Assembly (NCBI RefSeq): GCF_012849555.1
Contig: NZ_CP051685.1
Location: forward strand, 5,642,001 to 5,706,000
Direction of reading: 5' to 3'
Length of the DNA stretch: 64,000 nt
DNA from: Massilia forsythiae
GTDB lineage: Bacteria; Pseudomonadota; Gammaproteobacteria; Burkholderiales; Burkholderiaceae_D
Position 1 is the stretch's first letter. Each line of letters opens with the position of its first letter. This document shows positions 35,379 through 43,229 of the stretch, in pieces. A program made the translations under genes and the position numbers. The notes beneath the pieces are model-generated. The model saw nothing but the letters and a program-made list of their open reading frames with translations. It was not told where the DNA came from and did not search any database.

Positions 35379-37691
35379 TCATTCGCCCGGATGGTAACGC
35401 CGCTCCAGCGCCTTCTCGATGTCTTCCTTGTAGAACAGCACGTCCTTGAACTCGCCGCGGCTGTACAGTTCGGCTTGATCGGCGAAGTGCGGCGAGGCCG
35501 GGTCGCCGCTCTCCCCGCCCGCCAGGATGCTCTTGGCGCGCACCCGCGGACCGAATTCGACCGCCGCCACGAAGCTGTTGCCGCGGTCGCCGTAGATACG
35601 CTTGGTGGTCTGCTTGGCCACCATGCCGAACGAGGCCAGCGATCCCCAGTTGGCCGAGGTGAAGGCCACCGGATAGCTCGGCTTGCCGTCGTCGTAATGC
35701 TGGTCGACGTCGCCGCTGATGCGCTGGAAGCGGTTGATCTCGCCCCACGGCGTCTGCCAGCTGCCGAAGTCGGCTTCCAGCTTGGCGGATGCGCGCGCCA
35801 GCGCGTCCAGCCGTTCCCGGGAAGTCAGGCCGGTCTGGATGAAGTCGACCACCGGCACGCCCTGTTCGCGCGCGCGTGCGGCGGACGCCTTGACCATCTC
35901 CTGCCCCCAGTACACCGCCAGCGAGGTCGGCACCGACACCGTCGAAAAGCGCAAATCCCAGCCGCGCAGCGCCGCCGCCTGCGCGGCCAGGCGCGCCTTG
36001 AGCGGATCGCCGGCCGGCAGCGCGTCCCAATCCCTGAGCACGGCCGGCACCAGCGGCTCGAATGCGGTGAGATAGCTGTCGTAGGCGCGCGCGATCAGGT
36101 TGTCGAGGGTGACGCCGCGCGCATCGTGCAGCACGCGCTCGGCGTGGATGCCGCGCGCGTTCTGCGGCAGCGACCACATGTAGGCAGGATAGCGGGCGCA
36201 GTCCGGGCTGCTGGCGCCGAAGCCGGTGCACGGCCAGTTGTTGGTGTTCGAGATATAGCCGCTCTGCGGGTTGAACACCGTGATGGTTTCCTTCACCGCG
36301 TGCAGGCCTTTCCACTCGGTGGCGGGATTGCTGCCGTCGACCGGTTTGGTCCAGTCGAAGCGGACGTCGCGGCGCGGGACGAAGTTGCCGTGGAAGTAGG
36401 CGATGTTGCCGTCGCCATCGGCATACACGGTATTGTTCGACGAGTTGGTACGCAGCTGCATCACCTTCACGAATTCGGCGTAGTTGCGCGCCTTGGTGCG
36501 CGCGTACGACTGCATCAGCGCGTGCACCGGGTCGTCCATCATCTTCACCGCCACCCACTTGCCGCCCTCCGCGCGGACCACCGGACCGTGGTGCGAGAAG
36601 TACGCGGTGACGGTGCGGGTGGCCATGCCGTCCGCGGTCTTGTACGGCAGCGCGATCGGCACCGCCCTCAGCGCGCGCTCCTGCTTGCCGTACCGGTAAT
36701 AGAACTTGCCGCCGCGTTCGCTCACGGTCTCCAGGTATTCGTCGATGACGTCGCCGCCGCCCGAGGTATGCATCCAGCCGAGGCGATCGTTGAAGCCCTG
36801 GTAGATGAAGAACTGGCCCCAGGTGACCGCGCCGTAGGCGTTCAGGCCCTGTTCGCTGGCCATGTGGATCTCAGGGCGGAAATAGAACGAGGTGTGCGGA
36901 TTGATCATCAGCAGCGCGCGCCCGTCGGCGGACAACTTCGGCGCGATGGCGAAGCCGTTCGAGCCTTTCGGCTCGGCGTCGAAGCCCTTGTCGCCGTCCG
37001 CCAGCGCGGCCAGGCGCGGCGCGCGCGCATCGAACGGTGCTGCCGCTGCCGACGCGGACGCGGCCTGGCGCGGCTTGCCGTAGAAGTCTTCCAGCCGCTT
37101 CAGCTCGATCGATTCGATGTCGCCGCCGATGCTGCCTTCGCTGAAGCTGAGCGCCATCCACGGTTCGAAGCGCGCGATCAGCTTCGGCCTCACTTGCGGA
37201 TGGGTGACCAGGTAATGGTTCAGGCCATCGGCGAAGGCATCCATCAGCTTCTTCAGCCACGCCGGGCTGGCGGCGTACTTCGCCTTCATGGCGGCCGGAT
37301 CGATGTACAGCTTCATGCGCAGGTCGCGCCAGATTTCCTTTTCACCCTCGACCTCGGCCAGCCGCCCCATCGCGTTGATGTAATTCAGCTCGACCCGGTT
37401 GAAGTCGTCCTCGGCCTGGGCATACACCATGCCGAATACGGCGTCGGCGTCGGTCTTGCCGAACACGTGGGGGATGCCCCACTTGTCGCGCAGGATGGTC
37501 ACGCGCTGCGCACCGGCGCGCATGCGCGCCAGTTCGGCCGGCGTGAACGGCTGTGCGGCGCGCGCCGTGGCGCTCTGCGCCGGCAGCGTTTCCGCACGCG
37601 CGGCGGCGGGCGCCGCGTGGACGCAGGGCAGCATGGCCAGCAGGGCGCCGCCGAGGGCGGCCGCGACGGCAAGACGGGGCATCGGGTTCAA
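35379..37691 (-). CDS. Penicillin acylase family hydrolase
   Basis: A 770-residue periplasmic Ntn-hydrolase. Signal peptide MPRLAVAAALGGALLAMLPC; alpha-subunit start VTILRDKWGIPHVFGKTDADAVFG; spacer of mixed composition; catalytic Ser244 in PKGSNGFAIAP, which would become the N-terminus of the beta chain after self-cleavage; then MINPHTSFYFRPEIHM, the oxyanion-hole Asn/His-type HTSGGGDVIDEY and PVVDFIQTG. Members include penicillin G acylases, aculeacin acylases and acyl-homoserine-lactone acylases (quorum quenching). Lack of a consensus for acyl length means the substrate cannot be set. It lies 40 bp downstream of the ParB-like gene. Confidence 0.88.
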   Translation of the reverse strand: MNPMPRLAVAAALGGALLAMLPCVHAAPAAARAETLPAQSATARAAQPFTPAELARMRAGAQRVTILRDKWGIPHVFGKTDADAVFGMVYAQAEDDFNRVELNYINAMGRLAEVEGEKEIWRDLRMKLYIDPAAMKAKYAASPAWLKKLMDAFADGLNHYLVTHPQVRPKLIARFEPWMALSFSEGSIGGDIESIELKRLEDFYGKPRQAASASAAAAPFDARAPRLAALADGDKGFDAEPKGSNGFAIAPKLSADGRALLMINPHTSFYFRPEIHMASEQGLNAYGAVTWGQFFIYQGFNDRLGWMHTSGGGDVIDEYLETVSERGGKFYYRYGKQERALRAVPIALPYKTADGMATRTVTAYFSHHGPVVRAEGGKWVAVKMMDDPVHALMQSYARTKARNYAEFVKVMQLRTNSSNNTVYADGDGNIAYFHGNFVPRRDVRFDWTKPVDGSNPATEWKGLHAVKETITVFNPQSGYISNTNNWPCTGFGASSPDCARYPAYMWSLPQNARGIHAERVLHDARGVTLDNLIARAYDSYLTAFEPLVPAVLRDWDALPAGDPLKARLAAQAAALRGWDLRFSTVSVPTSLAVYWGQEMVKASAARAREQGVPVVDFIQTGLTSRERLDALARASAKLEADFGSWQTPWGEINRFQRISGDVDQHYDDGKPSYPVAFTSANWGSLASFGMVAKQTTKRIYGDRGNSFVAAVEFGPRVRAKSILAGGESGDPASPHFADQAELYSRGEFKDVLFYKEDIEKALERRYHPGE

Positions 37692-37731
37692 GAGTTCTCC
37701 TGTCGTGATGGGTGGGTCCGGGTGCGGCCCC

Positions 37732-38544
37732 TCAGGCGGCGCCGAGGTTGGCCAGCTTCTGTTTCAGCACGTCGTTTTCGGTCATCATGGTGGCCAGGCG
37801 GTCCTTCAGTTCGGCGACCTGGGCGCGCAGCAGCCTGACCTGCTCCTCGGCGGTCTCCGGCGTGATGTCCTTCTTCGGACGCGCGCTGCCCTTCTGCTCG
37901 CGCACCTGGCGCGCCGCCTGCTGCAATTCCTTGCGACCGCCGGCGACGGCCGCCTGCTGCGCTTCCGCCGGCAGCGAGGCCACGTTGGCGGCGGCGCTCA
38001 CCGAGATGGTCCCGCTGCGCACCGCATCCACCAGCTCGGGCGCGGCGGTCTTGCGGATGCGCTCGATCTGGCTGAGGGTATTCGCCGACACGCGCGCCGC
38101 CTTGGCGACGTCTTCGCGCGTGTTCCAGGGCGGATCGGCCGGGTCGGCGCCCTGCTCGTCGGGCGCGGCGGCGGCCTTATCGTCCGGTGCGGCGCCCTGC
38201 CCGGCGGCACGCTGGGCCGCGCGCGCCGCCACGATCTCCTTCTTGCGCAGCGCCAGCATGCCGCGCTGGAAGTCGGACACGCTGCGGCGCGCCAGGTTAT
38301 TGTCGATCACCCACAGCATCACGTCTTCCAGCGCCGCGAAGTTGTTGTTGTGGACGGTGCGGAAAGGAATGCCGTGCTTCTTGCAGATGTCGTAGCGGTT
38401 GTGGCCGTCGATCAGCACGTCGCGCCACAGCACCAGCGCGTCGCGGCAGCCTTCGGCCTGCAGGCTGCGTTCCAGCGCCGCGTATTCCACGGGCGTGAGC
38501 GGATCGATGAATGAGCGGAGTTCTTCGTTGATGATGATGTTCAA
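37732..38544 (-). CDS. ParB N-terminal (Srx-fold) domain protein with C-terminal coiled coil
   Basis: A protein of about 270 residues. The N-terminal ParB/Sulfiredoxin domain includes FIDPLTPVEYAALERSLQA, DVLIDGHNRYDICKKHGI and RRSVSDFQRGMLAL; a helix-turn-helix-like segment (TREDVAKAARVSANTLSQI) follows, then a coiled coil to the C-terminus. It lacks the GERRxRA CTP motif of chromosomal ParB, resembling plasmid/phage-derived DNA-binding proteins. TTG at 38544 preceded by AGGAA is my preferred start; an ATG at 38574 has no ribosome-binding site. Not near parA or an origin in this window, so a role in segregation is not supported. Confidence 0.78.
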   Translation of the reverse strand: MNIIINEELRSFIDPLTPVEYAALERSLQAEGCRDALVLWRDVLIDGHNRYDICKKHGIPFRTVHNNNFAALEDVMLWVIDNNLARRSVSDFQRGMLALRKKEIVAARAAQRAAGQGAAPDDKAAAAPDEQGADPADPPWNTREDVAKAARVSANTLSQIERIRKTAAPELVDAVRSGTISVSAAANVASLPAEAQQAAVAGGRKELQQAARQVREQKGSARPKKDITPETAEEQVRLLRAQVAELKDRLATMMTENDVLKQKLANLGAA

Positions 38545-38696
38545 TGTCGTTCCTGGCAAATGGTCACCTTGCATGCTACACCATGCGCCGGGGCGACCAA
38601 AAGGGCCTTGCCCGCTTGTGTGTTGCCGATCCGTCATTGCCGGAATGGCCAGGACCGGCCCCGTTCCGCCCCGGCTGTGCTAGAATCTCGCCCGCT

Positions 38697-38783
38697 GCCC
38701 GGATGGTGAAACTGGTAGACACCCGGGACTTAAAATCCCGTGCCAGCAATGGCGTGCCGGTTCGATCCCGGCTCCGGGCACCA
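38697..38783 (+). tRNA. tRNA-Leu(UAA)
   Basis: An 87-nt class II tRNA including encoded CCA. Acceptor arms GCCCGGA/TCCGGGC pair fully, the anticodon stem CGGGA/TCCCG encloses CTTAAAA with anticodon TAA, a long variable arm follows, and the T-loop is GGTTCGATCC. A TAGAAT box lies about 11 nt upstream with TGC before it (extended -10). Confidence 0.97.
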
Positions 38784-38877
38784 CTGTTCCTGCGGGTTTC
38801 CCGATCCGCACCGTGCCGGACGCATGCGCCGGATTCGCGTAAGATGGGCCCTTCCCCTTTCGCGCGGAGACCGACCG

Positions 38878-39096
38878 ATGCCGACCCCTGAAGAGCACCG
38901 CACCGTCGACCTGGACGCCGTCGCCATGGCGCATCGCGCATGGCGTGCAGCCACGGTGGCGCACCAAATGTACCTGCGCGACATCGAACAAGGCTTCAAG
39001 ACGCCCGGCCCCGAGTTCGACGCGCTCTGCCGCGACCTCAGGGCCACGCATCACTTCTACCGCGAATCGTGCCGCTCCTTCGTCCAGCCCGAATGA
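38878..39096 (+). CDS. Small hypothetical protein
   Basis: A 72-residue soluble protein, Ala/His/Arg-rich, with segments VAMAHRAWRAATVAHQMYLR and CRDLRATHHFYRESCRSF that look helical. GGAGA lies 7 nt before the ATG and TAAGAT about 33 nt upstream may be the -10 box. It follows the tRNA by 95 bp. No family recognised. Codon use and the good ribosome-binding site make it a likely real gene. Confidence 0.6.
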   Translation: MPTPEEHRTVDLDAVAMAHRAWRAATVAHQMYLRDIEQGFKTPGPEFDALCRDLRATHHFYRESCRSFVQPE

Positions 39097-39187
39097 TCCG
39101 GCCCGGATGACCCGGCACGATGCGCGGGATGCATCCTTTGCGCGAAAGCGCTAGAGTGCCGGTCACACCTTCCTTGGGAGACATGGC

Positions 39188-39370
39188 ATGAGCACCTCGA
39201 CCACCATCGCCGTCAACGGCCGCGTGTACGACATGGGCAGCGAAGAACGCGCCCGCGAAGCCGCCGAGTGGCTGTACGACCACCCCGGCGAAGCGCCCCA
39301 GTTCGAAGACCATTTCAGCGACGCCAAGGCGATGACCACCCCATTAGGCGGCGGCCTGCGCGCCGATTGA
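39188..39370 (+). CDS. Small hypothetical protein
   Basis: A 60-residue, acidic, soluble protein starting MSTSTTIAVNGRVYDMGSEE. GGGAG lies 7 nt before the ATG. The central ERAREAAEWLYDHPGEAPQF is probably helical. It sits 91 bp after the preceding small gene. No family recognised; the frame has good composition and a strong ribosome-binding site. Confidence 0.6.
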   Translation: MSTSTTIAVNGRVYDMGSEERAREAAEWLYDHPGEAPQFEDHFSDAKAMTTPLGGGLRAD

Positions 39371-39625
39371 GGCCGCAGCGGTCTTCCCACGCAATCCGGT
39401 GCCAGTGCGCCGCCGGACGCGGTTGCGCGCGCCCGGGTCGAGACGTCCTACTATTCCAGTGTGCAACGCGTCTCAAAAACATGTCATTGAGAAACTAAAT
39501 TTGATGATTTAGCCATTTAGTGACATTTCGTGAGATTTATTGATGAGTTATTGCGTATATTACGCCGCACACGCAAAACATCTCCACCATTTGCTAGTTG
39601 CACGAAAGATACGGAACAACCACCA

Positions 39626-39877
39626 ATGAATACTGATGAACTATTGCTCGCATCGCATGTCCGCACCCTGGCCGTCGAACTGCGCAGCTCTGCCAGGGCG
39701 ACGTTTTACGCAGACATTTTTGACGTATTTGACGATGTGGAGCGCAAGAGCCGCCTGAGCGCCTGGGACCGGGACCATCCGATCGAAGGCTTCATCGATA
39801 TCGCCCTGACCGAAATCCAGCAGGTGGCCAGCTACATCGATACCGTCTCCCGCGCTTATCCGATGGCGACCGCCTAA
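39626..39877 (+). CDS. Small hypothetical protein next to a MITE
   Basis: An 83-residue protein starting MNTDELLLASHVRTLAVELR with ATFYADIFDVFDDVERKSRLS in the middle. It is mainly helical. The ATG at 39626 is preferred over 39530 because the upstream frame reads through low-GC noncoding DNA; a CGGAA lies at a suitable distance. Its TAA stop (39875-39877) coincides with the 3-bp target duplication of the adjacent element, so the insertion did not change the protein. No family recognised. Confidence 0.55.
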   Translation: MNTDELLLASHVRTLAVELRSSARATFYADIFDVFDDVERKSRLSAWDRDHPIEGFIDIALTEIQQVASYIDTVSRAYPMATA

Positions 39878-40049
39878 GAACCTATCCCAGTAGGGAACCG
39901 GTCGTTGCTGACGCGCCTGGCAAGCGGGGGCAGCGTTACTCGTCCTTGCATGGCTCGCCATGCGGCGTCCTCGCGCCTTGCCCGCGCTCGCCATGCATCG
40001 CCTACGCGCATGTCGTCATCAACTTCCCTCTCCCTACTGGGATAGGTTC
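39878..40049. mobile_element. MITE-like element with 18-bp terminal inverted repeats
   Basis: The 172-bp segment starts GAACCTATCCCAGTAGGG and ends with its exact reverse complement. TAA flanks both sides (39875-39877 and 40050-40052), consistent with a 3-bp target duplication. The interior has no open frame of note. The ends and the 3-bp duplication fit non-autonomous elements mobilised by an IS5-type transposase, which is an inference; no transposase is in the window. Confidence 0.75.
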
Positions 40050-40095
40050 TAAGGAGACGAGGCGGTCTGCATCGGCCAGGCCGCCGGCGGCCGGC

Positions 40096-41280
40096 TCAAC
40101 CCGTATTCAACGACCAGGAGTCCGCCTGCGCCGCCTGCGCTTCGCACACCCGGTTGCGGCCGCCGCGCTTGGCGGCATACAAGGCCGCATCCGTCCGCTC
40201 CAGCAGGGCGGCCAGCGTTTCCTGCGGCGCCAGGCAGGCCACGCCCACGCTCACCGTGTAGCGCAGCGGGTCCTGCCCCTCGTCCGCCAGCACCGCCTGC
40301 TCCAGCACCGCGCGCAAGTGCTCCGCCATCGCGCCGGCGCCGCTCGCTCCGGTGTCCGGCAGCAGCACCGCGAATTCCTCGCCGCCCAGGCGTGCGCACA
40401 CGGCCCGGCCGCGCAGCACCGCTTCGGTACGCATGACGATGTCCGCCAGCACGCGGTCGCCGGCGGCATGGCCGCGCGTATCGTTGATCGACTTGAAATG
40501 GTCGACGTCGAACACCAGCACCGACAAGGCGCCGCCGCGGCGCTCGACGCGTTCGCGCTCGCGCTCGGCGATGCCGAAGAAGGCGCGGCGCGACCAGGCG
40601 CCGGTCAGGTGGTCGTGCTCGGCCGCGTAGGTGGTGCGCCGGATGATGTCGGCGTTCGCCATCATCACCGCGCCCAGCGTCAGCGCCGGCATCGCCAGGG
40701 TGCCGAGGGTGATGCAGGCCATGTTCAGCAGCGACGCGTCGAAGATGCCGGCGTCGGGATCGTAGCGGACCAGGTAGGCGGCGGCGCGGGCGGCATGGAT
40801 GCACACCATCGTCACCGCCACCCAGAACGCGAAGCGGCGCGGATAGACGGTCTCGTCGCGCCGCTCCATGCGGTGCAGCGTGTGCGCCAGGGCCAGGAAC
40901 ACGATGCCGTGCGCGCTCGATGCCAGCGCGATGCGCACCGGCAGGACGTCGACGACACGGTAGAGCAGCGACAGCAGGCCGATCGTCGCGGCGAGGCCAC
41001 AGGCGAGCGCGCGCGCCGGCACCGGCAGCCCGAGGTGGCGCCGGAAGCCGGCGTAGACCATCATGGACGCACCGAGCAGCAGCGCGTTGGCCAGTTCGAG
41101 CGACAGCACGTCCGGGATCACGCCGCGGCCGATGAACAATGGCAGCGCCACCACCGCCATGCCGTTGGCCAGCGACCATTCGCGCACGCCGGCGGCGCCG
41201 GCATGCGACAGCGAGCGCAGCACCATCAACATGATGGCGGCCAGCGCGCCGTTGAGAACGAAGAGGCTGAGAACGCTCAA
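40096..41280 (-). CDS. Membrane diguanylate cyclase (GGDEF)
   Basis: A 394-residue protein with about six N-terminal membrane helices (residues 1-210; LSLFVLNGALAAIMLMVL, ALACGLAATIGLLSLLY etc.) and a C-terminal GGDEF domain (HDHLTGAWSRRAFFGIAE, FDVDHFKSINDTRGH, active site GGEEF within ARLGGEEFAVLLPD). It should make c-di-GMP. The start is a TTG at 41280; the frame is closed by TGA 24 nt upstream and the first ATG would cut into the first helix. Stand-alone gene; the MITE lies just beyond its 3' end. Confidence 0.88.
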   Translation of the reverse strand: MSVLSLFVLNGALAAIMLMVLRSLSHAGAAGVREWSLANGMAVVALPLFIGRGVIPDVLSLELANALLLGASMMVYAGFRRHLGLPVPARALACGLAATIGLLSLLYRVVDVLPVRIALASSAHGIVFLALAHTLHRMERRDETVYPRRFAFWVAVTMVCIHAARAAAYLVRYDPDAGIFDASLLNMACITLGTLAMPALTLGAVMMANADIIRRTTYAAEHDHLTGAWSRRAFFGIAERERERVERRGGALSVLVFDVDHFKSINDTRGHAAGDRVLADIVMRTEAVLRGRAVCARLGGEEFAVLLPDTGASGAGAMAEHLRAVLEQAVLADEGQDPLRYTVSVGVACLAPQETLAALLERTDAALYAAKRGGRNRVCEAQAAQADSWSLNTG

Positions 41281-41531
41281 ATCCGGACCAGAATAGGGAA
41301 AACGTCACGCCGGCGGCATGCGACCGGCCGGCGAAAGAATCGATGCAAGCGTCGTAATGTTCTTGCGATATGGAAATACCCTCGCAGTATAGCAATAAAT
41401 GCGACAAGCCTACCGGTGCCGGCCCCTCGCCTCCCCCGGCGCGACCGCAGTGCGACGGCGCTGCGCCGTCCTCGCCCGGCCGCGCCGGATGGCGCGCGCG
41501 GCCCGGCCGCCACCCGGTCCGCCGGCGGTCC

Positions 41532-43229
41532 TCAGCGCGCTTGCGGATCTCCCTGCGCCGCCGGGGCCGCTTCCGGCGCCGCTTCGGGCGGATTCGGCGC
41601 GCTCTCCGATGACGTTGCGGGCGCCGGCGCCGGCGCCGGCCGCCTCACCTTGCGGACAGTGCCCGAATAGGTCAGCTGGAACGCCTTCGACGTCGCCGGC
41701 GCAAAGGGGCCGGCGCTGCGCACCGCCTTTTCGGCGGCGGCGGCGAAGGCGGGATCGCCGATGGCTTCCTCGCGCTTCACGTCGGCGACCTTGCCCTCGC
41801 CATCCAGGCGCACCTGGAAGCGCACCTTGACCGGCCCGGTCCTGGCGTCCGGCCCCGGCTTGTAGTCGATGCGCCTGCCGATATCGTCCAGCTGCGCCTG
41901 CGTCAGCGGCCGGGCCTGGGCCGCTGGCCGGCGTTCGGCCACCGGCCCGGCGCCGGCGGACGCCGGTCCCGCCGCGCCGGGCACCTGCCCGCGCCGCAGG
42001 CGTTCGATCGCCTGGCCGCCATCCGCGGAACCCAGGCGCGACGCGTCCTGCGCTTCCTCGCGCCGCAGGCGTTCGACGACCCGGCCCGCCTCGCTCGGCG
42101 CAGGCCGGTAGGCGGCCGAACCGCCATCGCCGCTGCCGCCGAACAAGCGCAGGGAACCGACCAGCCCCATCACGCACGCCCAGGCGACCCATGCATTGCC
42201 CCAGCGGGTGCGCGGCGCCGGGGCGGGCGCGCTGGCCGGCATGTCGTCCAGGCTGAACGGCCTGCCGTGGCGCTGCCGATAGCGCTCGCGCCAAGCGGCG
42301 ATGCCGGCCGCCGGCGCGATCAGGGGCAGCCAGTGCGGAAAGCGCTGCATCATCTGCTCGAGCCCGCCCATGCCCTCGGCGAGGCGCTGGTCCGACGGCG
42401 GGTCCGGCTGGCGCAGCAAGGCCAGCACGTTGCGCTGCCCGGTACGCTGCTGGACGTCCTGGGCGAAGAAACTCGCGCGTTCCTCGAGCGCCAGGTCGAG
42501 CACCTGCCCGGCCTGGCCGAGGCGGCCGAGGGCGCGCCGGTCGCTGTCCCAGCCGAATACCTGGGCGCAGGCGGGAAACAGGAATTCGTGGCCGCTGCGC
42601 CAGCCGTCGGCCAGCAGGTGCGCCAGGTGGACTTCGAAGCTCAGGCGCGTCTCGAAGTTCAGCAGGCGCTCGTCGGCCAGCGCCGCGCGCAGGGCATCGG
42701 TCCACGGCTGTTCGCGCGGCTCCAGGCGCCGCTGCTCCAGGCCCGGCAGGCCGGCGCAAAAGGCATGGAACAGCGCGCGCCCGACGTCCCACGGCGCCTG
42801 CCGGTCGGGAACCGGCGGCGCGGATGCGGCCGCGACGCCGGCCTGCGCCGCGGGGGCCATGGCGGCGTCCGCCACGGCATCGGGTTCGCCGGCCGGTACG
42901 GGCGCCGTCATGACCTGCGCCGGGGGCGGCGCGTCCTGCGCGGCCGGCGCAGCCGCTTCCGGCGCCGCAGCCGCTTCCGGCGCCGCCCCGCTGCCGGCGG
43001 CGTCGCCCGCGGACTCGGCCTCGGCCTGCGCCCGCCGCCGGGCATCCCATGCGGCCCAGGACAAGGCGGTCTCGTAGCATTCGCGCAGGTCCTGGAAGGC
43101 GTCCGGATCGCGCTGCTGGTCCACCAGCTTGAGTTCGCGCGCGTAGGCGCGCCGGATCGCGCGCGCGTCGGCCATTTCGTCCAGGCCCAGGCGTTCGAGG
43201 AAAGGATGGCCGGTTTCCATCGGCATCAA
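41532..43229 (-). CDS. J-domain-like protein with C-terminal TonB-like domain, partner of HscC
   Basis: A 565-residue protein. The N-terminus looks like a degenerate J domain of the DjlB/DjlC type (LDEMADARAIRRAYARELKL then DPDAFQDLRECYETAL) but lacks an HPD tripeptide. A low-complexity Ala/Pro segment (about 75-140), a central helical region (LSFEVHLAHLLADGWRSGHE), one membrane helix near residue 360 (WVAWACVMGLVGSLRLF) and a TonB-C-like domain (VKVRFQVRLDGEGKVADVKR to AFAAAAEKAVRSAG) follow. The ATG overlaps the hscC stop by ATGA, so the two are co-translated. In E. coli, DjlB/DjlC J-proteins also lie beside hscC. The TonB-like addition is unusual. Confidence 0.75.
   Translation of the reverse strand: MMPMETGHPFLERLGLDEMADARAIRRAYARELKLVDQQRDPDAFQDLRECYETALSWAAWDARRRAQAEAESAGDAAGSGAAPEAAAAPEAAAPAAQDAPPPAQVMTAPVPAGEPDAVADAAMAPAAQAGVAAASAPPVPDRQAPWDVGRALFHAFCAGLPGLEQRRLEPREQPWTDALRAALADERLLNFETRLSFEVHLAHLLADGWRSGHEFLFPACAQVFGWDSDRRALGRLGQAGQVLDLALEERASFFAQDVQQRTGQRNVLALLRQPDPPSDQRLAEGMGGLEQMMQRFPHWLPLIAPAAGIAAWRERYRQRHGRPFSLDDMPASAPAPAPRTRWGNAWVAWACVMGLVGSLRLFGGSGDGGSAAYRPAPSEAGRVVERLRREEAQDASRLGSADGGQAIERLRRGQVPGAAGPASAGAGPVAERRPAAQARPLTQAQLDDIGRRIDYKPGPDARTGPVKVRFQVRLDGEGKVADVKREEAIGDPAFAAAAEKAVRSAGPFAPATSKAFQLTYSGTVRKVRRPAPAPAPATSSESAPNPPEAAPEAAPAAQGDPQAR

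Noticed and set aside
38697..40050. Integrative element at tRNA-Leu
   Set aside because: No integrase and no duplicated tRNA 3' end were found; the three small genes have ordinary ribosome-binding sites.
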